DNA from: Allobranchiibius sp. CTAmp26
GTDB lineage: Bacteria; Actinomycetota; Actinomycetes; Actinomycetales; Dermatophilaceae
Assembly: GCF_017565405.1 (NCBI RefSeq)
Contig: NZ_JAGEKR010000001.1
Span: 1 to 64,000 of the forward strand
DNA: 64,000 nucleotides
Direction: 5' to 3'
Positions 33,235 through 42,068 of the stretch are shown one piece after another (the first letter of the stretch is position 1; each line of letters opens with the position of its first letter). The notes under the pieces are model-generated. The model worked only from the letters and a program-made list of their open reading frames with translations. It searched no databases and was not told the DNA's origin. The position numbers were made by a program, and so were the translations under genes.

Positions 33235-33284
33235 GGGAGACGCGGCCACCGGTTTTGCCCAGGCCGAGTGCGGGCTCGCCGGGG

Positions 33285-34157
33285 TCAGCGCGGCTCGGGC
33301 ATCTCAGGCACCGACGGCGGCGCCTTCTGTCCCCTGTCCGCGACCGCCGCGTCGTACAGCGCCTTCTTCGACAGCCCGGTCTGCTCGGCCACGCTCGCGC
33401 ACGCGTCCTTGAGCCGTACGCCGTCCGCGACCAGCTCCAGCACCTGCGGCAGGGCGTCCTCGAGAGTGATCTGCACGGGCGGCGCACCGTCGACGACCAC
33501 CGTGATCTCCCCGCGGACGCCGTCCGCGGCCCAGTGGGCCAACTCACCGAGCCCGCCGCGGCGTACCTCCTCGTAGGTCTTGGTCAGCTCGCGGCACACG
33601 GCTCCGCGCCGGTCGGCGCCGAACGCGTCGGCCATCGCGGTGAGCGTCTCGGACAGCCGGTGCGGCGCCTCGAAGAACACCATCGTGCGGCGCTCGACGG
33701 ACAACGCGGCCAGCTGGCGGGCGCGTTCACCGGCCTTGCGGGAGCAGAAGCCCTCGAAGCAGAACCGGTCGACCGGCAGCCCTGACACCGCGAGCGCCAT
33801 CAGCACCGCGGACGGGCCGGGCACGCAGGTGACCGCCAGTCCCCGCTCGGCGCAGGCGACCACCAGGCGGTAACCGGGATCGGACACCGACGGCATCCCG
33901 GCGTCGGTCACCAGCACGACGCGCGCTCCGTCGGCGATCCGCTCGACCAGCTCCGGCGTACGTCGTGCCTCGTTGTGTTCGTGGTAGCTCACGATCGACC
34001 CGCCGACGGCGACGCCGAGGTCGTCGGTGAGTCGTCGGAGCCGGCGGGTGTCCTCGGCCGCGACGACATCGGCGGTGGTCAGCTCGGCGCCGAGCCGTGG
34101 CGCGGCGTCCCGCGGATCGCCGATCGGGGTGGCGGCCAGCACCAGAACTCCAGTCAC
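33285..34157 (-). CDS. rsmI: 16S rRNA (cytidine1402-2'-O)-methyltransferase
   Basis: A tetrapyrrole-methylase-fold enzyme that methylates the ribose of C1402 in 16S rRNA. The 290-residue protein has LAATPIGDPRDAAPRLGAEL, the highly conserved VAAEDTRRLRRL, the VTDAGMPSVSDPGYRLV loop and FEAPHRLSETL. The family usually reads ATPIGN; here the N is D. The start is the GTG at 34157. It is divergent from the protein mannosyltransferase gene, exactly as Rv1003 is from Rv1002c. Confidence 0.95.
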   Translation of the reverse strand: MTGVLVLAATPIGDPRDAAPRLGAELTTADVVAAEDTRRLRRLTDDLGVAVGGSIVSYHEHNEARRTPELVERIADGARVVLVTDAGMPSVSDPGYRLVVACAERGLAVTCVPGPSAVLMALAVSGLPVDRFCFEGFCSRKAGERARQLAALSVERRTMVFFEAPHRLSETLTAMADAFGADRRGAVCRELTKTYEEVRRGGLGELAHWAADGVRGEITVVVDGAPPVQITLEDALPQVLELVADGVRLKDACASVAEQTGLSKKALYDAAVADRGQKAPPSVPEMPEPR

Positions 34158-34237
34158 GCACGCCACCCTGGCACGGCGGGCGGGCACCGGCACGACGGGC
34201 CGTGGCGCAGCCCCGTCGGTTAACCTCCCTGCGGCGG

Positions 34238-34255
34238 CCCTGCCAACCGGCAGGG
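34238..34255 (+). other. Hairpin in the leader of the mannosyltransferase gene
   Basis: CCCTGCC-AACC-GGCAGGG is a perfect 7-bp stem with a 4-nt loop. It ends about 20 bases before the GGGAGG ribosome site of the gene at 34293. It may protect or attenuate the message, but no other feature supports either role. Confidence 0.4.
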
Positions 34256-34292
34256 ACCCGTGCGGTGCAGCGACGTGGCAGGGAGGTCACCC

Positions 34293-35954
34293 GTGATCCA
34301 GACGCTCGTGCGTCCGCCGCGGCGTACCCGCCTGACGCCGACCCGTGCCCTCAGCACCACCGAGCAGCTGCGCAGACGCCTGCTCGGGCGGCCGCGCACG
34401 GCGCAGGAGAAGCTATGGGGCTGGCTCGGCCCGGCCATCTTGACCGTCGTCGGCGGCATCCTGCGTTTCTGGAACGTCGGGCGTCCCCACCAGCTGATCT
34501 TCGACGAGACGTACTACGTCAAAGAGGGCTGGTCCCTCATGCGCTTCGGGTACGAGCGCAAGCAGGACAAGTCCACCGGCATCTCCAACAACCCCGACAG
34601 CCTCTTCACGATGGGCAACGCGCACGTTTTCGGGTCGAATCCGGACTTCGTGGTGCACCCGCCGATGGGCAAGTGGCTGATCGGCCTCGGGGAGTCCCTC
34701 TTCGGCATCAACAGCTCGTTCGGGTGGCGCTTCGCCGTCGCCACGACCGGCACCCTCGGCATCTACCTGGTCGGCCGCGCTGCGTGGCACCTCTTCCGCT
34801 CGCCGCTGCTGGCCACCGTCGCCTCGCTCCTGCTGTGCTTCGAGGGCGAGGAGTTCGTGATGTCGCGCACGGGGATCCTCGACATCATGGTGATGTTCTG
34901 GGCGCTCGCCGGGTTCGTCGCCCTGCTCGCCGACCGCGCGCGCACCCGCGGGATCCTCGCCCGCAAGGTCGCCGCCATGAAGGACGCCGGCACCTGGGAG
35001 GCCCACGACAAGGCAGGGCCCTGGCTCGGCTGGCGGCCGTGGCGCTGGGTCGCCGCCGTCTGCCTCGGGCTGGACGTCGCCACCAAGTGGTCCGGCGGCT
35101 GGTACCTGGCGATCTTCTGCGTGATGTCGGTGCTGTGGGACGTCGGCGCCCGGCGCAGCGTCGGCGTACGCCGCTGGGTGAGCGCGACGTTCCTCAAGGA
35201 CGCGCTGCCCGCGGCGGTCTACATGGTGACCGTGGCCGTCGGCACCTACCTGATCACCTGGATCGGGTGGTTCACGCATCCGGGCGCGTACGACCGGCAG
35301 TGGGCGGTCGACAACCCCGCCACCAAGAACACCGGCATCTCGCCCGACAGCCATCTCTTCGCGTGGCTGCCGGATCCGCTGCGCTCGTTGTGGCAGTACA
35401 ACATCGAGATGTACCACGCGGCGGTCTCGATCACGTCGACGCACCCGTACGAGTCGAACCCCTGGTCGTGGATGCTGCAGACCCGACCCACGTCGTTCTT
35501 CTACGAGAGCCCGCCCGCGCACGAGTGCGGCGCCGCCCAGTGCAGCAAGGCCATCACCTCGCTCGGCAACCCCGGCATCTGGTGGTTCGGCACGGTCGCC
35601 CTCGCAGTGCTGCTCTTCTGCTGGCTGCTGCGCCGCGACTGGCGCGCGGGAGCGATCTGGGGCGGTGTCGCGGCCGGGTGGTTCCCGTGGTTCCAGTACC
35701 AGCAGCGCACCATCTTCACCTTCTACAGCGTCGTCTTCTCCCCGTACGTCGTGCTCGCGTGCGTCTTCGTGCTGGGGCTGATGCTGGGACCGGTCACGGC
35801 TGATGCGCGCCGGGTGCTCTTCGGCAAGGCGGCGGTCGGCGGCTACGTGCTCCTGGTGACGGGCCTCTTCGTCTTCTTCTGGCCGGTCTGGACCGGCCAG
35901 GTCATCCCGCAGACGCACTGGCAGTGGCGGATGTGGTTCCCCAGCTGGGTCTGA
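34293..35954 (+). CDS. pmt: Dolichyl-phosphate-mannose-protein mannosyltransferase (Pmt)
   Basis: Transfers mannose from polyprenyl-phosphate mannose to Ser/Thr of secreted proteins during Sec export. The 553-residue GT39 membrane protein has the catalytic acidic pair in LIFDETYYVKEGW after the first membrane segment, then HPPMGKWLIG, and a C-terminal block of hydrophobic helices ending near FFWPVWTGQVIP. About eleven hydrophobic segments are visible. GGGAGG precedes the GTG at 34293. It matches Rv1002c in position (divergent from rsmI). Confidence 0.94.
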   Translation: MIQTLVRPPRRTRLTPTRALSTTEQLRRRLLGRPRTAQEKLWGWLGPAILTVVGGILRFWNVGRPHQLIFDETYYVKEGWSLMRFGYERKQDKSTGISNNPDSLFTMGNAHVFGSNPDFVVHPPMGKWLIGLGESLFGINSSFGWRFAVATTGTLGIYLVGRAAWHLFRSPLLATVASLLLCFEGEEFVMSRTGILDIMVMFWALAGFVALLADRARTRGILARKVAAMKDAGTWEAHDKAGPWLGWRPWRWVAAVCLGLDVATKWSGGWYLAIFCVMSVLWDVGARRSVGVRRWVSATFLKDALPAAVYMVTVAVGTYLITWIGWFTHPGAYDRQWAVDNPATKNTGISPDSHLFAWLPDPLRSLWQYNIEMYHAAVSITSTHPYESNPWSWMLQTRPTSFFYESPPAHECGAAQCSKAITSLGNPGIWWFGTVALAVLLFCWLLRRDWRAGAIWGGVAAGWFPWFQYQQRTIFTFYSVVFSPYVVLACVFVLGLMLGPVTADARRVLFGKAAVGGYVLLVTGLFVFFWPVWTGQVIPQTHWQWRMWFPSWV

Positions 35955-35974
35955 GCAGCCGCGGCGCCACGCCA

Positions 35975-36200
35975 TGCAGAGGAAAGTGACCGCACCACCC
36001 ACAACCCACCTGTGCGCATGCACCACGTGCAGGAAAGTGACCGCACCACCCACAACCCACCTGGGCGCATGCAGCACGTGCAGGAAAGTGACCGCACGGC
36101 CGATAACCCACGCAGGTGACACCCGCAGCGCGAGGTGGCCGCATCGCTCCTCGTCCAGGCCGCCTGAGAACGGACGCTCGCGCACGAAGGTGACCGCGGT
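35975..36200. repeat. Tandem 51-bp intergenic repeat, family 1 (array C)
   Basis: GGAAAGTGACCGCA occurs at 35981, 36032 and 36083, exactly 51 bp apart, with decayed copies at about 36134 and 36186. On the minus strand the core GCGGTCACTTTCCTGC and the CAGGTGGGT element match array A at 5194-5410, which also has a 51-bp period. The array fills the gap between the converging pmt and PH-domain genes. Confidence 0.85.
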
Positions 36201-36207
36201 CAGGAGC

Positions 36208-37785
36208 TCAGTGGGCGTGCTGCGCGGTGAACTGCCGCGACAGCCCGCCGCTGACCTCGTCGACCAGCTCGTCGGCCCGGTCGGCGCTCACGTCGATGAT
36301 CCGGTAGGAGCCGGTGCCGGCAGCGGTGGCGAGGTCGACCGAGCAGACACCCGCTCGCCGCTGGAAGAGCGACTGCCGCGTGGTCACGGCGACCACTCCG
36401 CCCCGCTCCAGCACGAACGTCGAACGGCGCAGGGCGCCGGACCGGCCGACCACGAACCGCCCGGTGACCTGATGCCCGAGCGCGGCCGCCCGGCTGGCCG
36501 CGAGGGGCCATGCCAGCACCAGGGCGAGCACCGCCAGCACCGCGAGCCACCAGGACGACATCCACCACGCGAGCGCGAGCAGCGCGGCCGCGACCAGCGC
36601 GGACGACCCGAACGCGCGGGCCCACCGTCGGCGGCGGGCGGCGACACCGTGCTGCCGCAACGGCGTTCGCAGGGAGCCGGGTGACCCGAGCACGCTCCCC
36701 GCGGTGCTCTCGACCACGGCGACCGGCGAGGGCGGCGCCAGCATCGCGCTCATGCCCCGGTCGTCGCCCTTGAGGCCGGTGGTCACCGCACGCAACCGGG
36801 CACCGCCGACCCAGCGCAACGGGATCGGTTCCTTCACCTCGACCCCCCGCAGCCGACGCGTCTCGAGCGACACGGCGCGGGTGGTGAGCAGTCCGCGGGT
36901 GACCTGCAGGGTCTCCCCGCCGCGACTGCGGGTGAGGCGGAAGCCGAAGAACGCGAGCGCGTACGCCAGCAGGGACAGCAGCACCACCACGACCAGCAGG
37001 ACGAGCACACCGACGACGACGGCGATCACCGTGCCGGCCCGCAGCACCGCGTCGCTCACATCGCGCAGCGCGCCCGATCGGGTGGGATCGAGCCCGGTGT
37101 CCTGGACGACCTGGCTGGCCAGACCGAAGATCGCGAGCGCCGCGACCAGGCCGCTCGGCCCGAACGGCGCATACCGCACCCAGGACGGGTCGAGGCGGTA
37201 GAGCTCCTCGTCGCCGGGCCCGGGTCGCTCCGCGCGACGATCGTGCTCGCTGCGCAGCTCGCCTCCGGACACCTCGGGCGCGTTCTTGTCGAGGGCGACC
37301 GGCGCCGACGTGCCCTGGCTGCGGTGCAGGAGGTCGGTGCGGAGCGCCGCCGCCTCGCGGGTCGTCAACCCGTTGAGCCGCATCTCCTTCTCGCCGGCGG
37401 CCGTGCCGATCTTGACCTCCGCCAGGCCGAGCGCACGGTGCAGGATCGACGCCGTGACGTCGACCGAGCGCACCCGGTCGGCCGGTGCGGAGACCGTCGT
37501 ACGCCGGATCAGCCCGGCCCGCAGCTGCACCTGCCGGTCGGTGAATCGGTATCGGGTCGTGAGCCATCGGGCCACGCCCGCTCCGACGGCCACCGCGGTG
37601 ACGATCAACCCCCACCAGTGCTGTCCGCCGGTGTTGCCGGCGAAGACCACGGCGAGTAGTGCGGGCAGGAAGCGGACGACCTCCCGGACGGGGTGGATCA
37701 ACAGCATCCGCGGGCTCAATCGGCGCCAGACACCGTCCTCGGGGATGTCCGCGATGCGCCGGACGTCGGGGCCCGCCGAGGTCAC
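36208..37785 (-). CDS. Membrane protein with bacterial PH (DUF304) domains, YdbT-like
   Basis: A 525-residue membrane protein. Hydrophobic pairs near 35-70, 220-300 and 395-440 are each followed by a bacterial pleckstrin-homology domain; the first has YRFTDRQVQLRAGLIRR and VRSVDVTASILHRALGL, the second LQVTRGLLTTRAVSLETRRLRGVEV. This triple arrangement is like Bacillus YdbT. The GTG start overlaps the stop of the upstream PH gene (GTGA), so the two are co-translated, as ydbS-ydbT are. Roles in membrane stress or toxin immunity are known for some relatives, but the function here is unknown. Confidence 0.88.
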   Translation of the reverse strand: MTSAGPDVRRIADIPEDGVWRRLSPRMLLIHPVREVVRFLPALLAVVFAGNTGGQHWWGLIVTAVAVGAGVARWLTTRYRFTDRQVQLRAGLIRRTTVSAPADRVRSVDVTASILHRALGLAEVKIGTAAGEKEMRLNGLTTREAAALRTDLLHRSQGTSAPVALDKNAPEVSGGELRSEHDRRAERPGPGDEELYRLDPSWVRYAPFGPSGLVAALAIFGLASQVVQDTGLDPTRSGALRDVSDAVLRAGTVIAVVVGVLVLLVVVVLLSLLAYALAFFGFRLTRSRGGETLQVTRGLLTTRAVSLETRRLRGVEVKEPIPLRWVGGARLRAVTTGLKGDDRGMSAMLAPPSPVAVVESTAGSVLGSPGSLRTPLRQHGVAARRRRWARAFGSSALVAAALLALAWWMSSWWLAVLAVLALVLAWPLAASRAAALGHQVTGRFVVGRSGALRRSTFVLERGGVVAVTTRQSLFQRRAGVCSVDLATAAGTGSYRIIDVSADRADELVDEVSGGLSRQFTAQHAH

Positions 37786-38279
37786 GTCGCGTCGCCGGGA
37801 TTCGCCGCGGTCGTGGTCGTGAGGTCCCGGACCACCTGCTCGGCATCGTTGCGCGTCAGGCCCTCGATGCGCAGTTCGCCCTTGGCCGACGCGGTGGTGA
37901 TCGTCACGGTCGTCAGACCGAAGAGCTGGGCGAGCGGGCCGCGCTCGGTGTCGACGGTCTGCACCCGGGAGACCGGGGCGATACGGCGTTCGCGCACCAG
38001 CCAGCCGCGTTGGGTGTAGACGGCGGTGTCGGTGATCTCCCAGCGGTGCACGGCGTAGCGCCAGAACGGGACGACGCAGGCCCCCGCTACGACGAGCAGG
38101 CCCCCCACCGCGCAGGCCGCGAACCGCCACGCCCCCGTGATGGTGCCGGTCCAGACCAGGACCACCACCACGGCGAGCACCACGACGCCCGCGACCCCGT
38201 ACTCCGTCGCCCACATGGCCTTCGCGCGGGGCGCCACCAGGTGTCGCGGCTCCCTCAGCTGATCCACACGAGGCACCAT
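37782..38279 (-). CDS. Small PH (DUF304) domain membrane protein, YdbS-like
   Basis: A 165-residue partner of the larger PH-domain protein. Two hydrophobic helices (about 27-48 and 54-72) are followed by one PH domain with WEITDTAVYTQRGWLVRERR and VSRVQTVDTERGPLAQLFGL, the usual DUF304 strand order. The last residues overlap the start of the larger gene. The upstream phosphatase gene ends two bases before this start, so the three genes form one transcription unit. Confidence 0.88.
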   Translation of the reverse strand: MVPRVDQLREPRHLVAPRAKAMWATEYGVAGVVVLAVVVVLVWTGTITGAWRFAACAVGGLLVVAGACVVPFWRYAVHRWEITDTAVYTQRGWLVRERRIAPVSRVQTVDTERGPLAQLFGLTTVTITTASAKGELRIEGLTRNDAEQVVRDLTTTTAANPGDAT

Positions 38280-38280
38280 C

Positions 38281-38838
38281 TCACGGCGCCTCGGTCGCGG
38301 CGCCGTGCGTCGCCGCGACGTGCAGCGCCATCCGCACGGCCGCGCCGAGATCGGGGCTGATCGCCGGCGCCTCCCGGCGGGCCTGCTCGGTCGTGGCGGG
38401 ACCGGGCACCAGGATCCCGCGGGCGCCGGCTGCGTGTGCGGCCGCCATGTCCCCCGCGGTGTCCCCGATCAGCACGCACGCACCGGGGTCGACCCCGAGT
38501 GCTGCCGCGGCGGCGAGCACCATGCCGGGCAGCGGCTTGCGACACGCGCAGTCGTCCTGCGGCGTGTGCGGGCAGAACTGCCACGTGTCGAACGGCCCCA
38601 GCAGCTCCTCCACCCGGGCGTTCACGGCCTGCATGTCGGCCTCGGTGATGTACCCGCGGCCGATGGCCGACTGATTGGTGACCACGCCGGTGCGCAGGCC
38701 GGCCGCACGTACGGCGTCGAGGGCCTCCCGCGCACCCGCGACGGGTAGGACGAGCGCGGGGTCGCCGTTGTAGGGCACGTTCTCGATCAGGGTGTCGTCG
38801 CGATCGAAGAGGACGGCTTCGGGGCGGGATGTCGACAC
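38281..38838 (-). CDS. HAD-IIIA phosphatase (GmhB-like)
   Basis: A 185-residue HAD-superfamily phosphatase resembling D-glycero-D-manno-heptose-1,7-bisphosphate 7-phosphatase and histidinol-phosphatase domains. Motif I is LFDRDDTLIEN (catalytic DxD kept, although the usual DGT is DDT), motif II is VTNQS, and CPHTPQDDCACRKP carries the zinc-binding Cys/His set and the motif III lysine. Motif IV is LIGDTAGDM. GGGGGAAG precedes the GTG at 38838. It leads the PH-domain pair. No other heptose gene is nearby, so the substrate is open. Confidence 0.85.
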   Translation of the reverse strand: MSTSRPEAVLFDRDDTLIENVPYNGDPALVLPVAGAREALDAVRAAGLRTGVVTNQSAIGRGYITEADMQAVNARVEELLGPFDTWQFCPHTPQDDCACRKPLPGMVLAAAAALGVDPGACVLIGDTAGDMAAAHAAGARGILVPGPATTEQARREAPAISPDLGAAVRMALHVAATHGAATEAP

Positions 38839-38925
38839 CTGCAGATCTTCCCCCACCGCCGAGGGCGTGCACGGGTTACCTTCGGCCACAACACAACGTG
38901 CGTAGGGGCTCACCAAGGGGATGTC

Positions 38926-39198
38926 ATGTACTTCGACAACGGCACGAGCAACCTCCATGTGGCGAACGGCGTGTTCATCGGCGCCGGCGTGGTGTACCTG
39001 ATCCTCCTCGTGCTCTACATCTGGGCGGTCGTGCGCATCATCCACCGTTCGGGCTACTCCGGCTGGTGGATCCTCGTCGGCCTCGTGCCGATCCTCAACG
39101 TGATCATGTTCTTCGTCTTCGCGTTCAAGAAGGCACCGACGGAGCGCGAGCTGGAGTACCTGCGGGGCGCAGCGGGCAGGGCGCCCCAGCGCTACTGA
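38926..39198 (+). CDS. Small membrane protein with two helices
   Basis: A 90-residue protein. The first helix (about 16-39) is followed by RIIHRSGYSGWW and a second helix (about 48-66), then a charged tail FKKAPTERELEYLRG. The RSGxSGWW turn is common in small DUF805-like and related actinobacterial membrane proteins. AAGGGGA lies 5-11 nt before the ATG. It converges on the dioxygenase gene and is divergent from the HAD phosphatase. No function can be assigned. Confidence 0.8.
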   Translation: MYFDNGTSNLHVANGVFIGAGVVYLILLVLYIWAVVRIIHRSGYSGWWILVGLVPILNVIMFFVFAFKKAPTERELEYLRGAAGRAPQRY

Positions 39199-39217
39199 CG
39201 CCCGGCCTCGAGGCGGT

Positions 39218-40090
39218 TCAGCTGCCCGCCGGTGCCAGCACGATGTCGAACCGCACGGTGCTCCACGTGCCGTCGATGACGCGGCCGTCGGGTGTGGGCT
39301 TCGCTGCAGGCTGCCGCTCGAACTTCTTGATGAGGGACTGCTTGACCCCGAAGACGGAGTCGTCCCACAGGATCGGGTCGCCCTCGGGGAAGATGTGGGT
39401 CACCAGGGTCCGCGTGCCCGGCGCACTCACCATGAAGTGCAGGTGCGACGCGCGCAGCGGCGAGCGGCCGACCGCGGTGAGCATCCTCCCGACCGGGCCG
39501 TCGTCGGGGATGGGGTACGGCGTCGGCGTGAGCGCCCAGAACCGGTAGTTGCCCGCAGCGTCGCTGAAGAGGTGACCGCGCGCCGCACGCTGCGCACCGT
39601 CGCGTTGGACGTCGTACAGCCCGTCCTCGTCGGCCTCCCACACCTCGATCCGAGCCCCCGCGAGCGGGCTCCCGTCCGTGGCGGTCACCCGGCCCTCGAC
39701 CCAGCACGGCTCGCCCGCCGCGCCGAACGCCAGGTCCCCACCCAGCGCGATGGCCGCGGAGTCCTCGACGAAGAAGGGTCCGAACACCGTTGCCTCCGTG
39801 GCATTCTCGTATGCCGCGTTGTTGATGTTGATCGTCTGCATCGAGACTCCGAGCGTGTCCGAGAGCAGGATGAACTCCTGACGCACGGCGTCGGTGATGT
39901 GCCCCGCCTCGGTCAGGAACCGGATCGCGGCTGCCCACTCCTCCTCGGTCAGCCGCACCTCCCGGACGAAGGAGTGCAGGTGGCGCACCAGCGAGGTCAT
40001 CAGCTCCTGGAGCCGCGGGTCCTGGCAGTCGTCGAACGAGGCGACGACCGTCTCGACCAGCGTGGCCTCCACGGCCTCCTGCTCCCGCAT
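39218..40090 (-). CDS. Intradiol ring-cleavage dioxygenase, hydroxyquinol/catechol 1,2-type
   Basis: A non-haem Fe(III) enzyme that cleaves a 1,2-dihydroxylated ring between the hydroxyls. The 290-residue protein has the helical dimerisation domain (1-100) ending in [17 protein letters not shown], typical of hydroxyquinol dioxygenases. Iron ligands are seen in DGLYD (Tyr159), PYPIPDDGP (Tyr192) and SHLHF (His216, His218). Its ATG overlaps the stop of the FAD monooxygenase (TGATG), so the two form a coupled pair. Hydroxyquinol (from resorcinol) is the favoured substrate; catechol is the alternative. Confidence 0.9.
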   Translation of the reverse strand: MREQEAVEATLVETVVASFDDCQDPRLQELMTSLVRHLHSFVREVRLTEEEWAAAIRFLTEAGHITDAVRQEFILLSDTLGVSMQTININNAAYENATEATVFGPFFVEDSAAIALGGDLAFGAAGEPCWVEGRVTATDGSPLAGARIEVWEADEDGLYDVQRDGAQRAARGHLFSDAAGNYRFWALTPTPYPIPDDGPVGRMLTAVGRSPLRASHLHFMVSAPGTRTLVTHIFPEGDPILWDDSVFGVKQSLIKKFERQPAAKPTPDGRVIDGTWSTVRFDIVLAPAGS

Positions 40091-41865
40091 CACGCGGGCC
40101 CGAGCAGGGTCGTGAGTGCCGCATCGAGCGCCGCTGTCGGGTCGTCCGCCAATCGCATCGCGCGCCACGCCACGTGCTTGTCCGGGCGCACGAGGATCGC
40201 GCCCGACTCCTGCACCTCCCGCAGCTTGGCCCAGTCGTAGTAGAGGTCGGTGATCTCCCGGCCCGGACCGATCACCACGGCTTCGAGCGGCAGACCGCGC
40301 TGCGCGGCGACCTCGGCTGCCGCATCCGCCCAGGCCTCGCCCGCGATACCGGTGAGCAGCGTCCACCGGGTGTAGGGAGCCAGATCCATCAGCGCGTACT
40401 TGTCCACGCTGTTGCCCACCCACGCGTGCGGCAGGTGCGCGCCCGGCGAGGTCGACATGACGTGGAAGAGGTCCTCGTCCTCGCGGCCGGCCGGACGGAC
40501 CGGGCGCGTCCCGTCGGAGACGATCGCACCGGACTCGTAGAACTGTCCGAGCTCGACACCGTGGGCGTTGAACTCGTAGTTCTTGGTCTCCATCGCCGTC
40601 ACCAGAGCGGCTCGCTTCGCCGCGCCCGCGGGGGTGTTGGCCTTGCGCTCCTCCATCGCCGCGGCCATCTGCGCCCCTTCCAGCCCCACGACACCGAGCG
40701 CATCGAAGATGTCGCCGAACTCCCTGGCCGACGTGTTGGCCCGCGTGACGATCCGCTGCGCCACGGGGGCGCGCTCGGCGGTGTAGGAGTCCAGCAGCGT
40801 CGGGTCGGCCTGCCCGTTCAGGACGGCGGCGATCTTCCAGGCCAGGTTGTAGGAGTCCTGCACGGAGGTGTTGGAGCCCAGTCCGTTGGACGGCGGGTGG
40901 CGGTGGACGGCGTCGCCGACGCAGAACACCCGCCCCTTCTGCAGCGTCGTCGCGTACATCTCGTTGACGCCCCACAGGCTGTAGCCGGTGATCTCGGGTT
41001 CCAGGTCCGGCATGCCCAACAGGTCCCGGACGATGCTCCTGGCCATCTCCTCGTCGAGCTCCGGGGCCGGTCCGTCGATGTCGTACCCCCAGACGATCAG
41101 CCACTCGTCCCACGGACGCACCATGCGCACCAGACCGGTGCCGATGCCACCGACGTGAGACCCGGGCTGGATCACCCAGTAGAGGACCGAGGGACGGTGG
41201 TCGACCAGGGCCGAGATGTCGGCCCGGAACGTGATGTTCATCGAGCCGGCGATGTCCATCCGGCCCTCGTAGGGCAACCCGATGTCCGCCGCGACCTGCG
41301 ACCGCGCACCGTCGGCACCGATCAGGTACGTGGCGCGGATCTGATAGCCCTGACCGGTCAGCCTGTCGAAGACGTCGACGGTCACGCCGTCCTCATCCTG
41401 AGTGTGCGCGCGGTACTCGGTGGAGAACCGGCTCTCGGTGCCGCGCCGGGTCGCGTTGCGCACCAGGATCGGTTCCAGGTACGTCTGCGGGATGTCGACC
41501 GTGAGGCACGGCGAGGCGAGCCGGTAGTCGGCCTCCCGGTCGGGGCGGGTGCCCCACGTGTGGATGCGGCCGATCTCCTCCCCCGCGATGCTCGTACAGA
41601 AGACCGTGTCGCCGACCAGCTCATGCGGGGTGGCGTCGGCCAGCACCTGCTCCTCGATCCCCAGATCGCGGAAGATCTCCATCGCCCGCTGATTGGTGAT
41701 GTGGGCGCGCGGCGTGTTCGCCGTCCAGCGGTACTTGGTGATCATGATGTGCGGGACGCCGAGCTCGGCCAGGAAGAGAGCGGCGGAGGCACCCGCCGGT
41801 CCGGAGCCGACGATGAGGACGTCGGTCTCGATGACCGTTCCTTGCGGCGTCGGCGTTTCGGTCAT
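40090..41865 (-). CDS. FAD-dependent aromatic (phenol-type) monooxygenase
   Basis: A 591-residue flavoprotein of the PheA/TfdB class, which hydroxylates phenolic rings ortho to an existing hydroxyl using NAD(P)H and O2. The FAD loop is [14 protein letters not shown], the middle motif is [13 protein letters not shown] and the second FAD motif is [19 protein letters not shown] thioredoxin-like C-terminal domain follows. The ATG at 41865 starts at the family's usual N-terminus; the frame is open further upstream, to ATG 41994. It is paired with a hydroxyquinol-type dioxygenase, which suggests conversion of resorcinol or a similar phenol. Confidence 0.9.
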   Translation of the reverse strand: MTETPTPQGTVIETDVLIVGSGPAGASAALFLAELGVPHIMITKYRWTANTPRAHITNQRAMEIFRDLGIEEQVLADATPHELVGDTVFCTSIAGEEIGRIHTWGTRPDREADYRLASPCLTVDIPQTYLEPILVRNATRRGTESRFSTEYRAHTQDEDGVTVDVFDRLTGQGYQIRATYLIGADGARSQVAADIGLPYEGRMDIAGSMNITFRADISALVDHRPSVLYWVIQPGSHVGGIGTGLVRMVRPWDEWLIVWGYDIDGPAPELDEEMARSIVRDLLGMPDLEPEITGYSLWGVNEMYATTLQKGRVFCVGDAVHRHPPSNGLGSNTSVQDSYNLAWKIAAVLNGQADPTLLDSYTAERAPVAQRIVTRANTSAREFGDIFDALGVVGLEGAQMAAAMEERKANTPAGAAKRAALVTAMETKNYEFNAHGVELGQFYESGAIVSDGTRPVRPAGREDEDLFHVMSTSPGAHLPHAWVGNSVDKYALMDLAPYTRWTLLTGIAGEAWADAAAEVAAQRGLPLEAVVIGPGREITDLYYDWAKLREVQESGAILVRPDKHVAWRAMRLADDPTAALDAALTTLLGPA

Positions 41866-42068
41866 TCCGTCGTTGAAGATCGGCAAGTCTGCGACTCTCT
41901 CGAGGTGGTCGTGGTCCTGGATCCGGACACCGGGGATCGGCCCGTACGAGCCATCGTTGCGCTCCGAGGTCCGGAAATCGCCGATTCGGCCCATGATGGG
42001 ACGCCGTTGCGGCGGTCGAGCTGCCTGCGGTAGCAAGGTGGACCGACCTCGCGCGGCAGGAGCACTCC
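41866..42068. promoter_or_regulatory. Divergent promoter region, monooxygenase/SDR
   Basis: This 203-bp gap separates the aromatic pair from the oppositely directed SDR gene and must hold at least the SDR promoter. GCAGGAG lies just before the SDR start. An in-frame upstream ATG (41994) means part of this region could instead encode an N-terminal extension of the monooxygenase. I see no convincing palindromic operator. Confidence 0.4.
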
